Below, in pieces: positions 6,878 to 14,844 of a stretch of DNA of 20,637 bases (positions are counted from its first letter, which is position 1; every line of letters begins with the position of its first letter). The stretch is taken from NCBI GenBank assembly GCA_030152105.1, contig JASLIH010000040.1, positions 1-20,637 of the forward strand, given 5' to 3'. The DNA comes from Actinomycetes bacterium. Its GTDB lineage: Bacteria > Actinomycetota > CALGFH01. The notes beneath the pieces are model-generated. The model ran no database searches, was not told where the DNA came from, and was given only the letters and a program-made list of their open reading frames with translations. Position numbers and translations under genes: made by a program.

Positions 6878-7942
6878 ATGGACCTTGACCTGCTGAGAAG
6901 CGCTGTCGGCTGGCGGGACGGCCGGCTGGAGATCGTCGACCAGACCCTGCTCCCGGAACGGCTGGTCGTGCGCCAGCTGACCACCGTGGCCGAGGTGGTG
7001 GAGGCGCTCGGCCGCCTGGCCGTCCGGGGCGCGCCCGCCATCGGGGTCGCGGGTGCCTTCGGGGTGGTGCTGGGGCTGGCCGAGGCCGGCCCGCCCCGAC
7101 CAGGCCCCGACGGGCTGGCCGCCGCCCGGGCCGAGCTGGAGCGGGCCGCCGCCACCCTCGAGGTGGCCCGACCGACCGCGGTCAACCTGCGCTGGGCCGT
7201 CCGCCGGGTGGCCGCCGCCGCGGCCGGCGCCGCCGACGCCGCCGAGCTGCGCCGCCTCGCCCTGGCCGAGGCGCTGGCCGTCCTGGAGGAGGACCGCGCC
7301 GCCTGCGCCCGGATGGCCGAGGCCGGCCGGGCCGAGCTGGCCGCCCGGCACCGGCTGCTCACCCACTGCAACACCGGGCGCCTGGCCACCGCCGGGCTCG
7401 GCACCGCCCTCGGGGTCGTGTACGCCAAGGCCGCCGCCTCCGAGCCGGTCCAGGTGCTGGCCACCGAGACCCGGCCGCTGCTCCAGGGGGCCCGCCTCAC
7501 CGCCTGGGAGCTGGTCAACGCGGGCATCCCGGTCACGGTGGTGGCCGACACCGCCGCCGGCGCGGCCATGGCCGGCGGTCTGGTCGACGCCGTGCTGGTC
7601 GGCTGCGACCGGGTGGCCGCCAACGGCGACACCGCCAACAAGATCGGCACCTACTCCCTGGCCGTGCTGGCCAGGGCCAACCAGCTCCCCTTCTACGTGG
7701 TCGGGCCGCTGTCCAGCTTCGACCCGGGCGCCGCCTCCGGCGCCGACATCGAGATCGAGCAGCGCCCGGCGGCCGAGGTCAGCACCATCGCCGGAAGGGA
7801 GGTGGCCCCCGGGGCGGCCGCCGTCTGGAACCCGGCCTTCGACGTCACCCCGGCCGACCTGATCACCGCCTTCATCACCGACGCGGGCGTGCTCCGGCCG
7901 CCCTACACGCGGTCGATCGCCGCCGCCCTGGCCGGGCGCTAG
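6878..7942 (+). CDS. mtnA: S-methyl-5-thioribose-1-phosphate isomerase
   Basis: This enzyme converts 5-methylthioribose 1-phosphate to 5-methylthioribulose 1-phosphate in the cytosolic methionine salvage pathway, which recycles methylthioadenosine. It has 354 residues, the usual length. Family motifs are RGAPAIGVAGAFG (50-62), THCNTGRLATAGLGTALGV with catalytic Cys164, ETRPLLQGARLTAWEL (197-212), GCDRVAANGDTANKIGTY with catalytic Asp244, and NPAFDVTPADLITAFITD (318-335). These separate it from the related eIF2B-like regulatory subunits. The start is the ATG directly after the TAGCAT element. No other salvage gene is in the window. Its TAG stop shares CTAG (7939-7942) with the stop of the convergent binding-protein gene. 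Confidence 0.96.
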   Translation: MDLDLLRSAVGWRDGRLEIVDQTLLPERLVVRQLTTVAEVVEALGRLAVRGAPAIGVAGAFGVVLGLAEAGPPRPGPDGLAAARAELERAAATLEVARPTAVNLRWAVRRVAAAAAGAADAAELRRLALAEALAVLEEDRAACARMAEAGRAELAARHRLLTHCNTGRLATAGLGTALGVVYAKAAASEPVQVLATETRPLLQGARLTAWELVNAGIPVTVVADTAAGAAMAGGLVDAVLVGCDRVAANGDTANKIGTYSLAVLARANQLPFYVVGPLSSFDPGAASGADIEIEQRPAAEVSTIAGREVAPGAAAVWNPAFDVTPADLITAFITDAGVLRPPYTRSIAAALAGR

Positions 7943-8871
7943 CCGATGATGGTGTGGGCGCGCAGCCAGGCCGAGGCGACGTCGGCGGCCGGCTGGCCGT
8001 CGAGCACCTGGAGGTTGAGCCTGGTCAGCTCCGCGGTGGTGAGCTGGGCGCTGACGGCGTTGACGAGCCGGACCAGCTGCGGGCCGTAGACGTCCAGGAC
8101 CTCGCGGCGGACCACCGGGACCACGTTGTCGGCCGGCTGGAGGCGGCGGTCGTCGGCCAGCTGGACCAGGTCGGCCTTGACCAGGTTGGGGTCGGTGGTC
8201 TCGATCATGCCGACGTCGATCTCGCCGGTGTCCAGGGCCGCCGCCGTCACCGCCCGCGACGGCATCGCCTCGAAGCGGGCGAACCGCAGCTTGTAGAGCT
8301 CCTGGAGGCCCTTGAGGCAGAGCGGCCGCTCGGGGCACTCGGGCGGCCCGCCGAAGGACAGCCGGGACGCCAGCGGGGCCAGGTCGCTGACCTTCACCAG
8401 GTTGCGTCGGCGGGCCAGGTCGCCGGTGACCACGAAGCCGTTGCGGTCCTGGGCCGGGGCGTAGGCGAGCACGCTCACCCCCCTGGGCGCGAACGCCTGC
8501 TCGAGCCGGGCGTGGGTCAGGGCCGGGTCGGCGGTGGCCACCCGGTCGCGGTCGTTGAGGAAGTTGAGCGCCGACCCCAGGTACTCGGGCACCATGTCGA
8601 CCTTGCCCTGCTCGAGGGCGGGGGCGACCACCTCGCGGGCGCCCAGCTGGACCACCTGCTCGACCGGGAAGCCGTGCTGGGCCAGGGCCTGGCCGTAGAC
8701 CTGCCCGAGGATCTCGCTCTCGGGGAAGTCGAAGGAGGCGAGCTGGATGGCCGGCCGCCGGGGGTCCTCGGGCGGCGGCGCCTGGTCGCGCTCGCAGCCG
8801 GCCGCCAGCAGGACGAGCACGAGGAGCGACAAGACCGTCCGGGCGACCACCCGGGGGCTGCGTGGGCGCAT
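7939..8871 (-). CDS. Glycine betaine/choline-type ABC transporter substrate-binding lipoprotein (OpuAC/OsmF class)
   Basis: This is a lipid-anchored extracellular binding protein of 310 residues for a quaternary amine such as glycine betaine, choline or carnitine. The signal peptide ends in the lipobox LLAAGC (Cys26). The mature part fits the OpuAC/OsmF family: ASFDFPESEILGQVYGQAL (about 45-63), the AREVVAPALEQGKVDMVPEYLGSALNFL region, GEIDVGMIETTDPNLVKADLVQLADD, and PADNVVPVVRREVLDVYGPQLV. The ATG at 8871 has CAGGAGAG just upstream. No permease or ATPase gene adjoins it, so it is an orphan here or works with components encoded elsewhere. It overlaps mtnA tail to tail by 2 bp and is divergent from the PAP2-kinase operon. 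Confidence 0.9.
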   Translation of the reverse strand: MRPRSPRVVARTVLSLLVLVLLAAGCERDQAPPPEDPRRPAIQLASFDFPESEILGQVYGQALAQHGFPVEQVVQLGAREVVAPALEQGKVDMVPEYLGSALNFLNDRDRVATADPALTHARLEQAFAPRGVSVLAYAPAQDRNGFVVTGDLARRRNLVKVSDLAPLASRLSFGGPPECPERPLCLKGLQELYKLRFARFEAMPSRAVTAAALDTGEIDVGMIETTDPNLVKADLVQLADDRRLQPADNVVPVVRREVLDVYGPQLVRLVNAVSAQLTTAELTRLNLQVLDGQPAADVASAWLRAHTIIG

Positions 8872-8905
8872 CCTTGCTCTCCTGTTGCGAGGTGTTGGCT
8901 CAGGT

Positions 8906-8911
8906 TACCCT
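8906..8911 (+). promoter_or_regulatory. Probable -10 (TACCCT) of the PAP2-kinase operon, leaderless
   Basis: TACCCT fits TANNNT and lies seven bases before the ATG at 8919, again without a Shine-Dalgarno. A weak -35 candidate (TTGCGA, 8885-8890) stands 15 bases upstream. This supports the start at 8919 over the in-frame ATG at 8862, which would lie inside the divergent gene. Confidence 0.4.
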
Positions 8912-8918
8912 CCTGTTC

Positions 8919-10628
8919 ATGGAACCGACGGCCCAGCGGCCATCCTTCCCGGCCGGCGAGCCGGTGGCCGGCCGGCCCCAGCGGGTCTCCGCGCTCGGGG
9001 GCCAGCGCCGTCGTCCCTCGGGTGAGGCGCCGCCGCTGCCGCGGCCCCTGAACCGCAGTGGCCGGATCTGGCTGGTCGCGGCCGGGGGCATCCTGGTGCT
9101 GTGGGCCGGGCTGATCTCCAACCAGGGCACGGCCGTGCGAGTGCTGGAGCTGGACCACGCGGTGGTCGCCTGGTTCGCCGGGATGCGGACCGGGCTGGGA
9201 ACCGACGTCATGCAGACGGTGCACGCCCTCGGCTCGCGCTGGACGGTCCGGGTGCTGTTCTGGTCGACGCTGGCCGCCCTGGTCGTCCTGCGCCGCTTCC
9301 GCCACCTGTTCGTGTTTCTCGGGGCCACCCTGGCCGTGACCGCCCTCACCGGCCTGCTGGCCTACATCTTCGTCTGGCCACGCCCGCTCGGGGTGGTGAT
9401 CCTTGGCGACTGGAGCGGGTACGCCAACCCCTCGCGGCCGGTGGCCGCGCTCACCGCCATCCTGATGGGCGGGCTCTACTCGCTGGCGCCGGCCGGGCGG
9501 CTTCGCCAGCTCGGCAAGCCGGTGATCGCCGTGCTGGTCACCTGCCTGGCTGTCTCCCTGCTCTACCTGGGCGAGAACGGGCTCAGCGACGTGCTGATCG
9601 CCGCCGTCATCGCGGTCACCATCCCACTGGTGGCGTTCCGCATGATCACCCCCGGCGAGGTCTTCCCGGTCACCTACCACCGGGGCAGCTCGGCCCACCT
9701 GGACGTCGGCGGCCGTCGCGGCCAGGCCATCCACCGCGCGCTGGAGGACCAGCTGGGGGTGCAGGTGGCCGAGGTCATGCCGTTCGGCCTCTCCGGGTCG
9801 GCCGGCTCCACCCCCCTGCGGGTCAAGGTCAAGGGCGAGCCCGAGACCTGGCTGTTCGCCAAGCTGTACGCCGGCAGCCACCTGCGCTCGGACCGCTGGT
9901 ACAAGCTGGGCCGGACCCTGCTCTACGGGCGGCTGGAGGACGAGAAGCCGTTCAACACCGTGCGGCGGCTGGTCCAGCAGGAGGACTACGCCCTGCGGCT
10001 GATGTACGGGGCGGGGGTCCGCAGCCCCGAGCCGTTCGGGATCGTGGAGATCACCCCCGAGCGCGAGTACATGGTGGTCACCGAGTTCTTCGACGACGCC
10101 AAGGAGATCGGCGACGTCGAGGAGGTCGACGACCACATCATCGACGACGGCCTGCGTATCATCCGCCGCCTCTGGGACGCCGGCCTGGCCCACCGCGACA
10201 TCAAGCCGGCCAACCTGCTGGTCCGCCAGGGCCGGGTGCACCTGATCGACGTGTTCTTCGCCGAGGTCCGCCCCAGCCCCTGGCGCCAGGCGGTCGACCT
10301 GGCCAACATGATGCTGGTCCTGGCCACCCGCTCCAGCTGCGAGCAGGTCTACGGGCGGGCCCGGCTCCAGTTCAACGACGACGAGATCACCGAGGCGTTC
10401 GCCGCCACCAGCGGCATCACCATGCCCTCCCAGCTCCGCCGGACCATGCGCGACCAGGGCCGCGACCTGCACGCCGGGTTCCTGCGGCTGCTGCCCGAGT
10501 GGCCCCGCCCGATCGCCATCCAGCGCTGGAGCATCCGCCGGGTCGGGCTGATGGCGGGCGTCGTCCTGCTCGCCCTGCTGGTCCTGCTCACGGCCCTGAA
10601 CAGCTTCGCGTCGGCGGGCCTGCTGTGA
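8919..10628 (+). CDS. Membrane fusion protein: degenerate PAP2 phosphatase domain plus protein-kinase-like domain
   Basis: The protein has 569 residues. After a Pro/Arg-rich cytoplasmic start come about six membrane segments (roughly 49-66, 113-125, 131-152, 175-192, 202-218, 223-240) with the layout of a PAP2 (type 2 phosphatidic acid phosphatase) domain. The catalytic motifs are decayed: the SGH motif reads PSRPVA (171-176) and the SR-H-D motif reads SLLYLGENGLSD (213-224), so it is probably not a phosphatase. Residues about 265-535 form a kinase-like fold with Lys315 in LFAKLY, HRDIKPANLL (425-434) and LIDVFF with Asp444, so the kinase signature is intact. A last membrane helix spans 543-560. 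The domains are visible, but target and role are unknown. It is first in an operon and its stop overlaps the next start as GTGA. Confidence 0.8.
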   Translation: MEPTAQRPSFPAGEPVAGRPQRVSALGGQRRRPSGEAPPLPRPLNRSGRIWLVAAGGILVLWAGLISNQGTAVRVLELDHAVVAWFAGMRTGLGTDVMQTVHALGSRWTVRVLFWSTLAALVVLRRFRHLFVFLGATLAVTALTGLLAYIFVWPRPLGVVILGDWSGYANPSRPVAALTAILMGGLYSLAPAGRLRQLGKPVIAVLVTCLAVSLLYLGENGLSDVLIAAVIAVTIPLVAFRMITPGEVFPVTYHRGSSAHLDVGGRRGQAIHRALEDQLGVQVAEVMPFGLSGSAGSTPLRVKVKGEPETWLFAKLYAGSHLRSDRWYKLGRTLLYGRLEDEKPFNTVRRLVQQEDYALRLMYGAGVRSPEPFGIVEITPEREYMVVTEFFDDAKEIGDVEEVDDHIIDDGLRIIRRLWDAGLAHRDIKPANLLVRQGRVHLIDVFFAEVRPSPWRQAVDLANMMLVLATRSSCEQVYGRARLQFNDDEITEAFAATSGITMPSQLRRTMRDQGRDLHAGFLRLLPEWPRPIAIQRWSIRRVGLMAGVVLLALLVLLTALNSFASAGLL

Positions 10629-11218
10629 GGCGCCGGCTGCTGCTCCTGGCCACCGCCCTGCTGGTCCTGGCCGGCTGCGGCGTGGCCCCGTCCGGGTCCA
10701 GCTTCACCGAGGCCCGCGAGCCGAGCTGCCGCTACCAGGGCCGCGAGGGGACGGCCCTGATGGTGCTGGTCGCCCAGGCCGTCCCGACGGCCAGCCAGCT
10801 CCCCTGCGTCGAGCTGCTGCCGGCCGGCTGGTCGGTCAGCGACGTGTTCGTGCGCAACGGGCGGGTGCGGTTCGCGCTCAACTCCGACCGGGTCGGCCAG
10901 GGGGCCGTCCAGGTGGTGCTGCAGCAGTTCTGCACCCTCGGCAAGGCGACCAGGGTCCCCTCCGACCACCCGGGCACGCGCCGCTACCAGGAGGTCATCT
11001 CCATCGAGCCGGGCAAGCGCTACCTTGGGGCGCTGTACTACCTGTTCCCCGGCGGTTGCGTCACCTACCGGCTCGACTTCCGCAGCGACGAGCAGGCCCG
11101 GCCCCTTGGCGAGGTCACCCTGGCCCTCGGGTTCGTGACCCGGGACGCCCTGCGCAAGACGATCAGCGAGTTCACCGACGGCAAGGTGCCGCTCGACCCA
11201 CCGCCGGGGGCCCAGTGA
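10625..11218 (+). CDS. Small lipoprotein between two PAP2-kinase fusion genes
   Basis: This predicted lipoprotein of 197 residues starts VRRRLLLLATALLVLAGC, with lipobox VLAGC (Cys18). The mature region holds three further Cys (residues 37, 60 and 100) before FPGGCVTYRLDF near 140, so disulfides outside the membrane are possible. I do not recognise the family. The GTG start at 10625 overlaps the stop of the upstream gene (GTGA), and the end of this gene overlaps a GTG of the next in the same manner. Tight coupling suggests that it forms a complex with, or is an extracellular sensor or partner of, the two fusion proteins. Confidence 0.8.
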   Translation: MRRRLLLLATALLVLAGCGVAPSGSSFTEAREPSCRYQGREGTALMVLVAQAVPTASQLPCVELLPAGWSVSDVFVRNGRVRFALNSDRVGQGAVQVVLQQFCTLGKATRVPSDHPGTRRYQEVISIEPGKRYLGALYYLFPGGCVTYRLDFRSDEQARPLGEVTLALGFVTRDALRKTISEFTDGKVPLDPPPGAQ

Positions 11219-12565
11219 ACCTGCTGCCCGCAAGGTCCTGACCCTGCCCCGCCACCCCGGCGACGCCGTCCGGCTGGTCGCCGGGATGGCCATCCTGCTC
11301 GCCTGTACGGCCACCGTCCGCCCCGACGACGTCGGGACGCTCGAGACCGACCTGTTCCGGCTGGTCAACGACCTCCCGACGGCCCTGTTCCCGGCGTTCT
11401 GGGTGGTGATGCAGGCCGGTAACGTGCTCGCCGTCGGGGTGGCGGCGCTGGTGGTGGCGGCCACCCGCCGGTTCTGGCTGGCCGCCAACCTGGCCATCAC
11501 CGGGATCGGGGTGTGGATGGCCGCCAGGTGGATCAAGGACCAGGTGGGCCGGGGGCGGCCGGCCGACCTGCTCCCGGACGTCCACCTTCGCGGCCACCAC
11601 GACAGCGGCCTCGGGTTCGTGTCCGGGCACGCCGCCGTGGCTGTGGCCATCGCCACCATGATCGCCCCCTATCTGGGCCGGCGGGCCCGCTGGGTGGCGG
11701 TCGCGGTGGCCATAGGGGTCTGCCTCTCGCGCATGTACGTCGGCGCCCACCTGCCGCTGGACGTGGTCGGCGGGGCCGCGCTTGGCTGGGCGGCCGGGTC
11801 GCTGGTCCACCTCCTGCTCGGCGCCCCTGGCGGCCGGCCGTCGCCCGAGCGGGCCGCCAAATCCCTGGCCGAGCAGGGCCTCCAAGTGACCGTGGTGGTG
11901 CCGCTGGGCGGGCGCGACGCCCGCCGCTCGGCCCGCTTCCGGGCCGTCGGGCCCGACGGCCAGCGCCTGTTCGCCAAGCTCATCCCGAGGGAGCGGCGCG
12001 ACGAGGACCTCCTGTACCGGGTCTGGCGGATGCTGTTCCGGCGCCGGGCCGAGCCGGGGCGGCCGGGCAGCGGCCCGCCCCCTCAGCAGGTCGAGCACGA
12101 GGCCTACCTGGGCCTGCTGGCCGGCGCGGCCGGGGTCCGGACCCCGCGGGTGGTGCTGGCCGGGCCCTACGGCAACGGGTCGGGGCTGCTGGTCCAGCGG
12201 ATGATCCCCGGGCGGTCGCTAGAGGACACCGGCCCGGCCGAGGTCGGTGCCGACACCTTGCGGGCCGCCTGGAAGGAGGTGGCTCGCCTCCACCAGGCCG
12301 GCATCGCCCACGGCGACCTCGGCCGCCACAGCGTGGTCGTCGACGACGACGGGCGCCCTGGCTGGTCGACTTCGACCACGCCACCGCGGCCGCCCCCGAG
12401 CGCCTGCGCCAGGCCGACCTGGTCGAGCTGCTGGTCAGCGAGGAGCTGGGCGACGCCCCCGGCCTCTGGGACGAGCTGGCCCGCCGGGTCGCCTCCCCGG
12501 CGGCCGAGCCCGCGCCGGACGGCGGCGCCCAGGTCAGGCGTCGATCTTCTGACCCTTCCCGATGA
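11215..12565 (+). CDS. Membrane PAP2 phosphatase fused to kinase-like domain, with frameshift(s)
   Basis: This paralogue of the gene at 8919 has an intact PAP2 phosphatase. All three motifs are present: KDQVGRGRP (K-X6-RP), FVSGHAA and [12 protein letters not shown]. Such enzymes hydrolyse lipid phosphates or diphosphates at the membrane. A kinase-like part follows, with Lys in RLFAKLI, the HRD position as HGD ([10 protein letters not shown], with Ser where Asn is usual) and WLVDFDHAT for the metal-binding Asp. Reading is broken near 12355-12359: the frame from 11286 holds to DDDGRP, and WLVDFDHAT to the TGA at 12565 is in another frame, as if one C were missing. The clean ATG frame begins at 11286. 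A GTG at 11215 overlapping the upstream stop (GTGA) would be the natural start if one more base is missing near 11237. It overlaps glgC by 32 bp tail to tail. Confidence 0.72.
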
Positions 12566-13772
12566 TGACCACGCCGCCCTCGGAGACCACGAACCGGTCC
12601 CGGTCCCGGTCGAGGTCGACGCCGATCCTGGCCCCCTCGGGGACGGCCACGTTCTTGTCGAGGATGGCGTTGCGGACCACCGCGCCCTGGCCGATGTCGG
12701 CGTTGTGCATCAGCACCGACCCCTCGACCAGGGCGCCGGCGTGGATCCTGACCCCCGGCGACAGGATCGAGCGCCGCACCGTGCCCCCCGACACCACCAC
12801 CCCGGCCGAGACCATCGAGTTGAGCGCGTGCCCGGTCCGGTCGTCGCCGTCCTCGAACACGAACTTGGCCGGGGGCAGGGGCTCGTGCCAGGAGAGGATC
12901 GGCCAGCGCCGGTTGTAGAGGTTGAACACCGGGTGGACCGAGATCAGGTCCATGTGGGCGTCGTAGTAGGCGTCGAGGGTGCCGACGTCGCGCCAGTAGC
13001 CCCGGTCCCGGTCGGTCGCCCCCGGCACCTGGTTGTCGGCGAAGTCGTAGACCTCGGCCTCGCCCCGCCCCACCATCATGGGGATGATGTTGCCGCCCAG
13101 GTCGTGGTTGGAGTCCTCGTCCTTGGCGTCCAGCGACACGGCCTCGATCAGGGTGTCGGTCCGGAACACGTAGTTGCCCATGGACGCGTACACCTGGTCG
13201 GGCGCGTCCGGCAGCCCCACCGGGTCGCTCGGCTTCTCCCGGAAGGCGCTGATGGCGCGCCCGTCAGCGGCCGTCTCGATGACCCCGAACTGGTAGGCGT
13301 CGCCGATCGGCACCCGGATCCCGGCCACCGTCACCCCGGCCCCCGAGTCGATGTGCTGCTGCACCATCTGCTGCGGGTCCATCCGGTACACGTGGTCGGC
13401 CCCGAACACGATCACGTAGTCGGGCCGCTCGTCGTACACCAGGTTGAGGCTCTGGAAGATCGCGTCCGCCGACCCGGCGAACCACCGCGGCCCCCGCCGC
13501 ATCTGCGCCGGCACCGGGGTCACGTAGTTCCCCAGCAGCGGCGACAGCCGCCAGGTGGTGGTGACATGCCGGTCAAGGCTGTGGCTCTTGTACTGGGTCA
13601 GCACCGCGATCCGCATGTACCCGCCGTTGACCAGGTTCGACAACACAAAGTCGACCAGCCGGTAGTCCCCCCCGAACGGCACCGCCGGCTTCGCCCGGTC
13701 CGCGGTCAACGGCGCCAGCCGCTTGCCCTCACCACCGGCCAGCACCATCGCGAACACATCCGGGTTGGCCAT
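12534..13772 (-). CDS. glgC: Glucose-1-phosphate adenylyltransferase (ADP-glucose pyrophosphorylase)
   Basis: This enzyme makes ADP-glucose from glucose 1-phosphate and ATP, the committed step of bacterial glycogen (and related alpha-glucan) synthesis, in the cytosol. It has 412 residues, the normal length. The nucleotidyltransferase N-terminus shows [14 protein letters not shown] (10-23) and [17 protein letters not shown], then GSADAIFQ, the sugar-binding [17 protein letters not shown] and [18 protein letters not shown]. The C-terminal part is a left-handed beta-helix ([43 protein letters not shown]). The ATG at 13772 has AGGTGG upstream. A TATAGT -10 lies about 50 bp upstream. No other glycogen gene is adjacent. 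Confidence 0.97.
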   Translation of the reverse strand: MANPDVFAMVLAGGEGKRLAPLTADRAKPAVPFGGDYRLVDFVLSNLVNGGYMRIAVLTQYKSHSLDRHVTTTWRLSPLLGNYVTPVPAQMRRGPRWFAGSADAIFQSLNLVYDERPDYVIVFGADHVYRMDPQQMVQQHIDSGAGVTVAGIRVPIGDAYQFGVIETAADGRAISAFREKPSDPVGLPDAPDQVYASMGNYVFRTDTLIEAVSLDAKDEDSNHDLGGNIIPMMVGRGEAEVYDFADNQVPGATDRDRGYWRDVGTLDAYYDAHMDLISVHPVFNLYNRRWPILSWHEPLPPAKFVFEDGDDRTGHALNSMVSAGVVVSGGTVRRSILSPGVRIHAGALVEGSVLMHNADIGQGAVVRNAILDKNVAVPEGARIGVDLDRDRDRFVVSEGGVVIIGKGQKIDA

Positions 13773-13821
13773 GGTTCCACCTGCTTCCGTCGCACCCTCG
13801 AGCCGGACACTGACCGTTCCG

Positions 13822-13827
13822 ACTATA
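13822..13827 (-). promoter_or_regulatory. Probable -10 (TATAGT) of glgC
   Basis: TATAGT on the minus strand is close to the consensus TATAAT and stands out in GC-rich sequence. It lies in the 111-bp gap between the MscS-type gene and glgC and would give a leader of about 43 nt carrying the AGGTGG ribosome-binding site. No consensus -35 is seen 17 bp upstream. Confidence 0.45.
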
Positions 13828-13883
13828 GAGGACGGCCGGCCGCCGGTAGGAGCCGTCAGGTCGCGAGAGTTCTTCTGACCGGG

Positions 13884-14834
13884 TCAGGCGGCTGGCTGGT
13901 CCTGGTTGTCGTCGGTGGCGGTGCTGGTGGTGGCCTTCTGGGCGGAGACCTCGATGCCGGCCTGGTCGAAGGCGACCTTGAGGCGGGCGCGGAGCTCGCG
14001 GGCGACCTTCCACTGCTCGAGGGGGCGGGTCTTGGCGACCAGGCGGACGCGGATGCCGTCGGGGCCGAGCTCCTCGACGCCCCAGACCTCGGGGGGCTCG
14101 AGGATCCTGGGGGCCCAGTGGGCATCGGCGTAGAGGTCGTGGGCGACCTGCTCGATGGTCCGGGTGGTGTCGTCGAGGTCGGTCGAGTAGGCGACCTCGA
14201 CGTCGACCAGGGCCCGGGCCCAGCCCTGGGAGCGGTTGCCGACGCGGCGGATCTCGCCGTTGGGGATGTGCCAGAGGGTGCCGTTGACGTCCCGCAGGCG
14301 GGTGGTGCGCAGGCCGACGCCCTCGACGGTGCCGGTGGCCGGGCCGGCGTCGACCACGTCGCCGACCCCGTACTGGTCCTCCATCAGCATGAAGATGCCG
14401 GAGATGAAGTCGCGGACCAGGTTCTGGGAGCCGAACCCGATGGCGACCCCGACGATCCCGGCCCCGGCGATCAGCGGGCCCAGGTCGAGCCCGAGGGTGC
14501 CGAGGGCCATCAGCCCGGCCAGGGTCCAGATCCCCAGGGAGGCCATGCTCTTCAGCAGGGCCCCGACCGTCTCGGCCCGCTGGACCCGGCGCAGGCTCGG
14601 GATCTCGCCGGTGCGGGCCAGGGCGGTGGGGGCGCGCAGGGCGGCCAGCCCGCGGTCCTCGCTCATGGAGGCGACCATCCGTCCGATGGCCCGCCGCACC
14701 AGACGGTTGGCCACCCAGGCGGCGACCAGGATCAGGAGTGCCGTGGTGGGTTCGATGGCGTAGTCGAGCAGACGATCACCTTTGAGGGGTTGAGAGAGCG
14801 GTCGTACCCGACCACCGTAGCGAAGACGCTCCAA
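13884..14834 (-). CDS. MscS-family small-conductance mechanosensitive ion channel
   Basis: This inner-membrane channel should release solutes on hypo-osmotic shock. It has about 295-316 residues depending on start. N-terminal membrane helices (EPTTALLILVAAWVANRLV, then SLGIWTLAGLMALGTLGLDL) lead to the pore helix and beta domain: GAGIVGVAIGFGSQNLVRDF, SGIFMLMEDQYGVGDVV, GTVEGVGLRTTRLRDVNGTLWHIPNGEI and a C-terminal alpha/beta domain ending in a charged, Thr-rich tail. The longest reading starts at a TTG (14834). I prefer a CTG at 14771, preceded by AGGTGAT (14781-14775), because the only good promoter (TTGACA 14844-14839, TACGGT 14819-14814) would start transcription downstream of the TTG. 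No in-frame ATG or GTG is available before the first helix. Confidence 0.88.
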   Translation of the reverse strand: MERLRYGGRVRPLSQPLKGDRLLDYAIEPTTALLILVAAWVANRLVRRAIGRMVASMSEDRGLAALRAPTALARTGEIPSLRRVQRAETVGALLKSMASLGIWTLAGLMALGTLGLDLGPLIAGAGIVGVAIGFGSQNLVRDFISGIFMLMEDQYGVGDVVDAGPATGTVEGVGLRTTRLRDVNGTLWHIPNGEIRRVGNRSQGWARALVDVEVAYSTDLDDTTRTIEQVAHDLYADAHWAPRILEPPEVWGVEELGPDGIRVRLVAKTRPLEQWKVARELRARLKVAFDQAGIEVSAQKATTSTATDDNQDQPAA

Positions 14835-14844
14835 GGGCTGTCAA
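14814..14844 (-). promoter_or_regulatory. Promoter of the MscS-type gene (TTGACA / TACGGT)
   Basis: A perfect -35 TTGACA (14844-14839) is followed after 19 bases by TACGGT (14819-14814). The -35 overlaps the reconstructed stop codon of the upstream DUF4012 gene (14843-14841). The spacer is 2 nt longer than ideal. Transcription would begin near 14807. Confidence 0.5.

Noticed and set aside
8517..10472. Long minus-strand open frame (651 codons) antisense to the first PAP2-kinase fusion
   Set aside because: It is low-complexity Gly/Gln/Asp/His/Val sequence typical of the antisense of GC-rich genes, while the plus strand has clear kinase motifs.
12340..12375. Programmed -1 frameshift in the second fusion gene
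   Set aside because: No X-XXY-YYZ slippery heptamer in the zero frame at the junction; a missing base in a C run is simpler.
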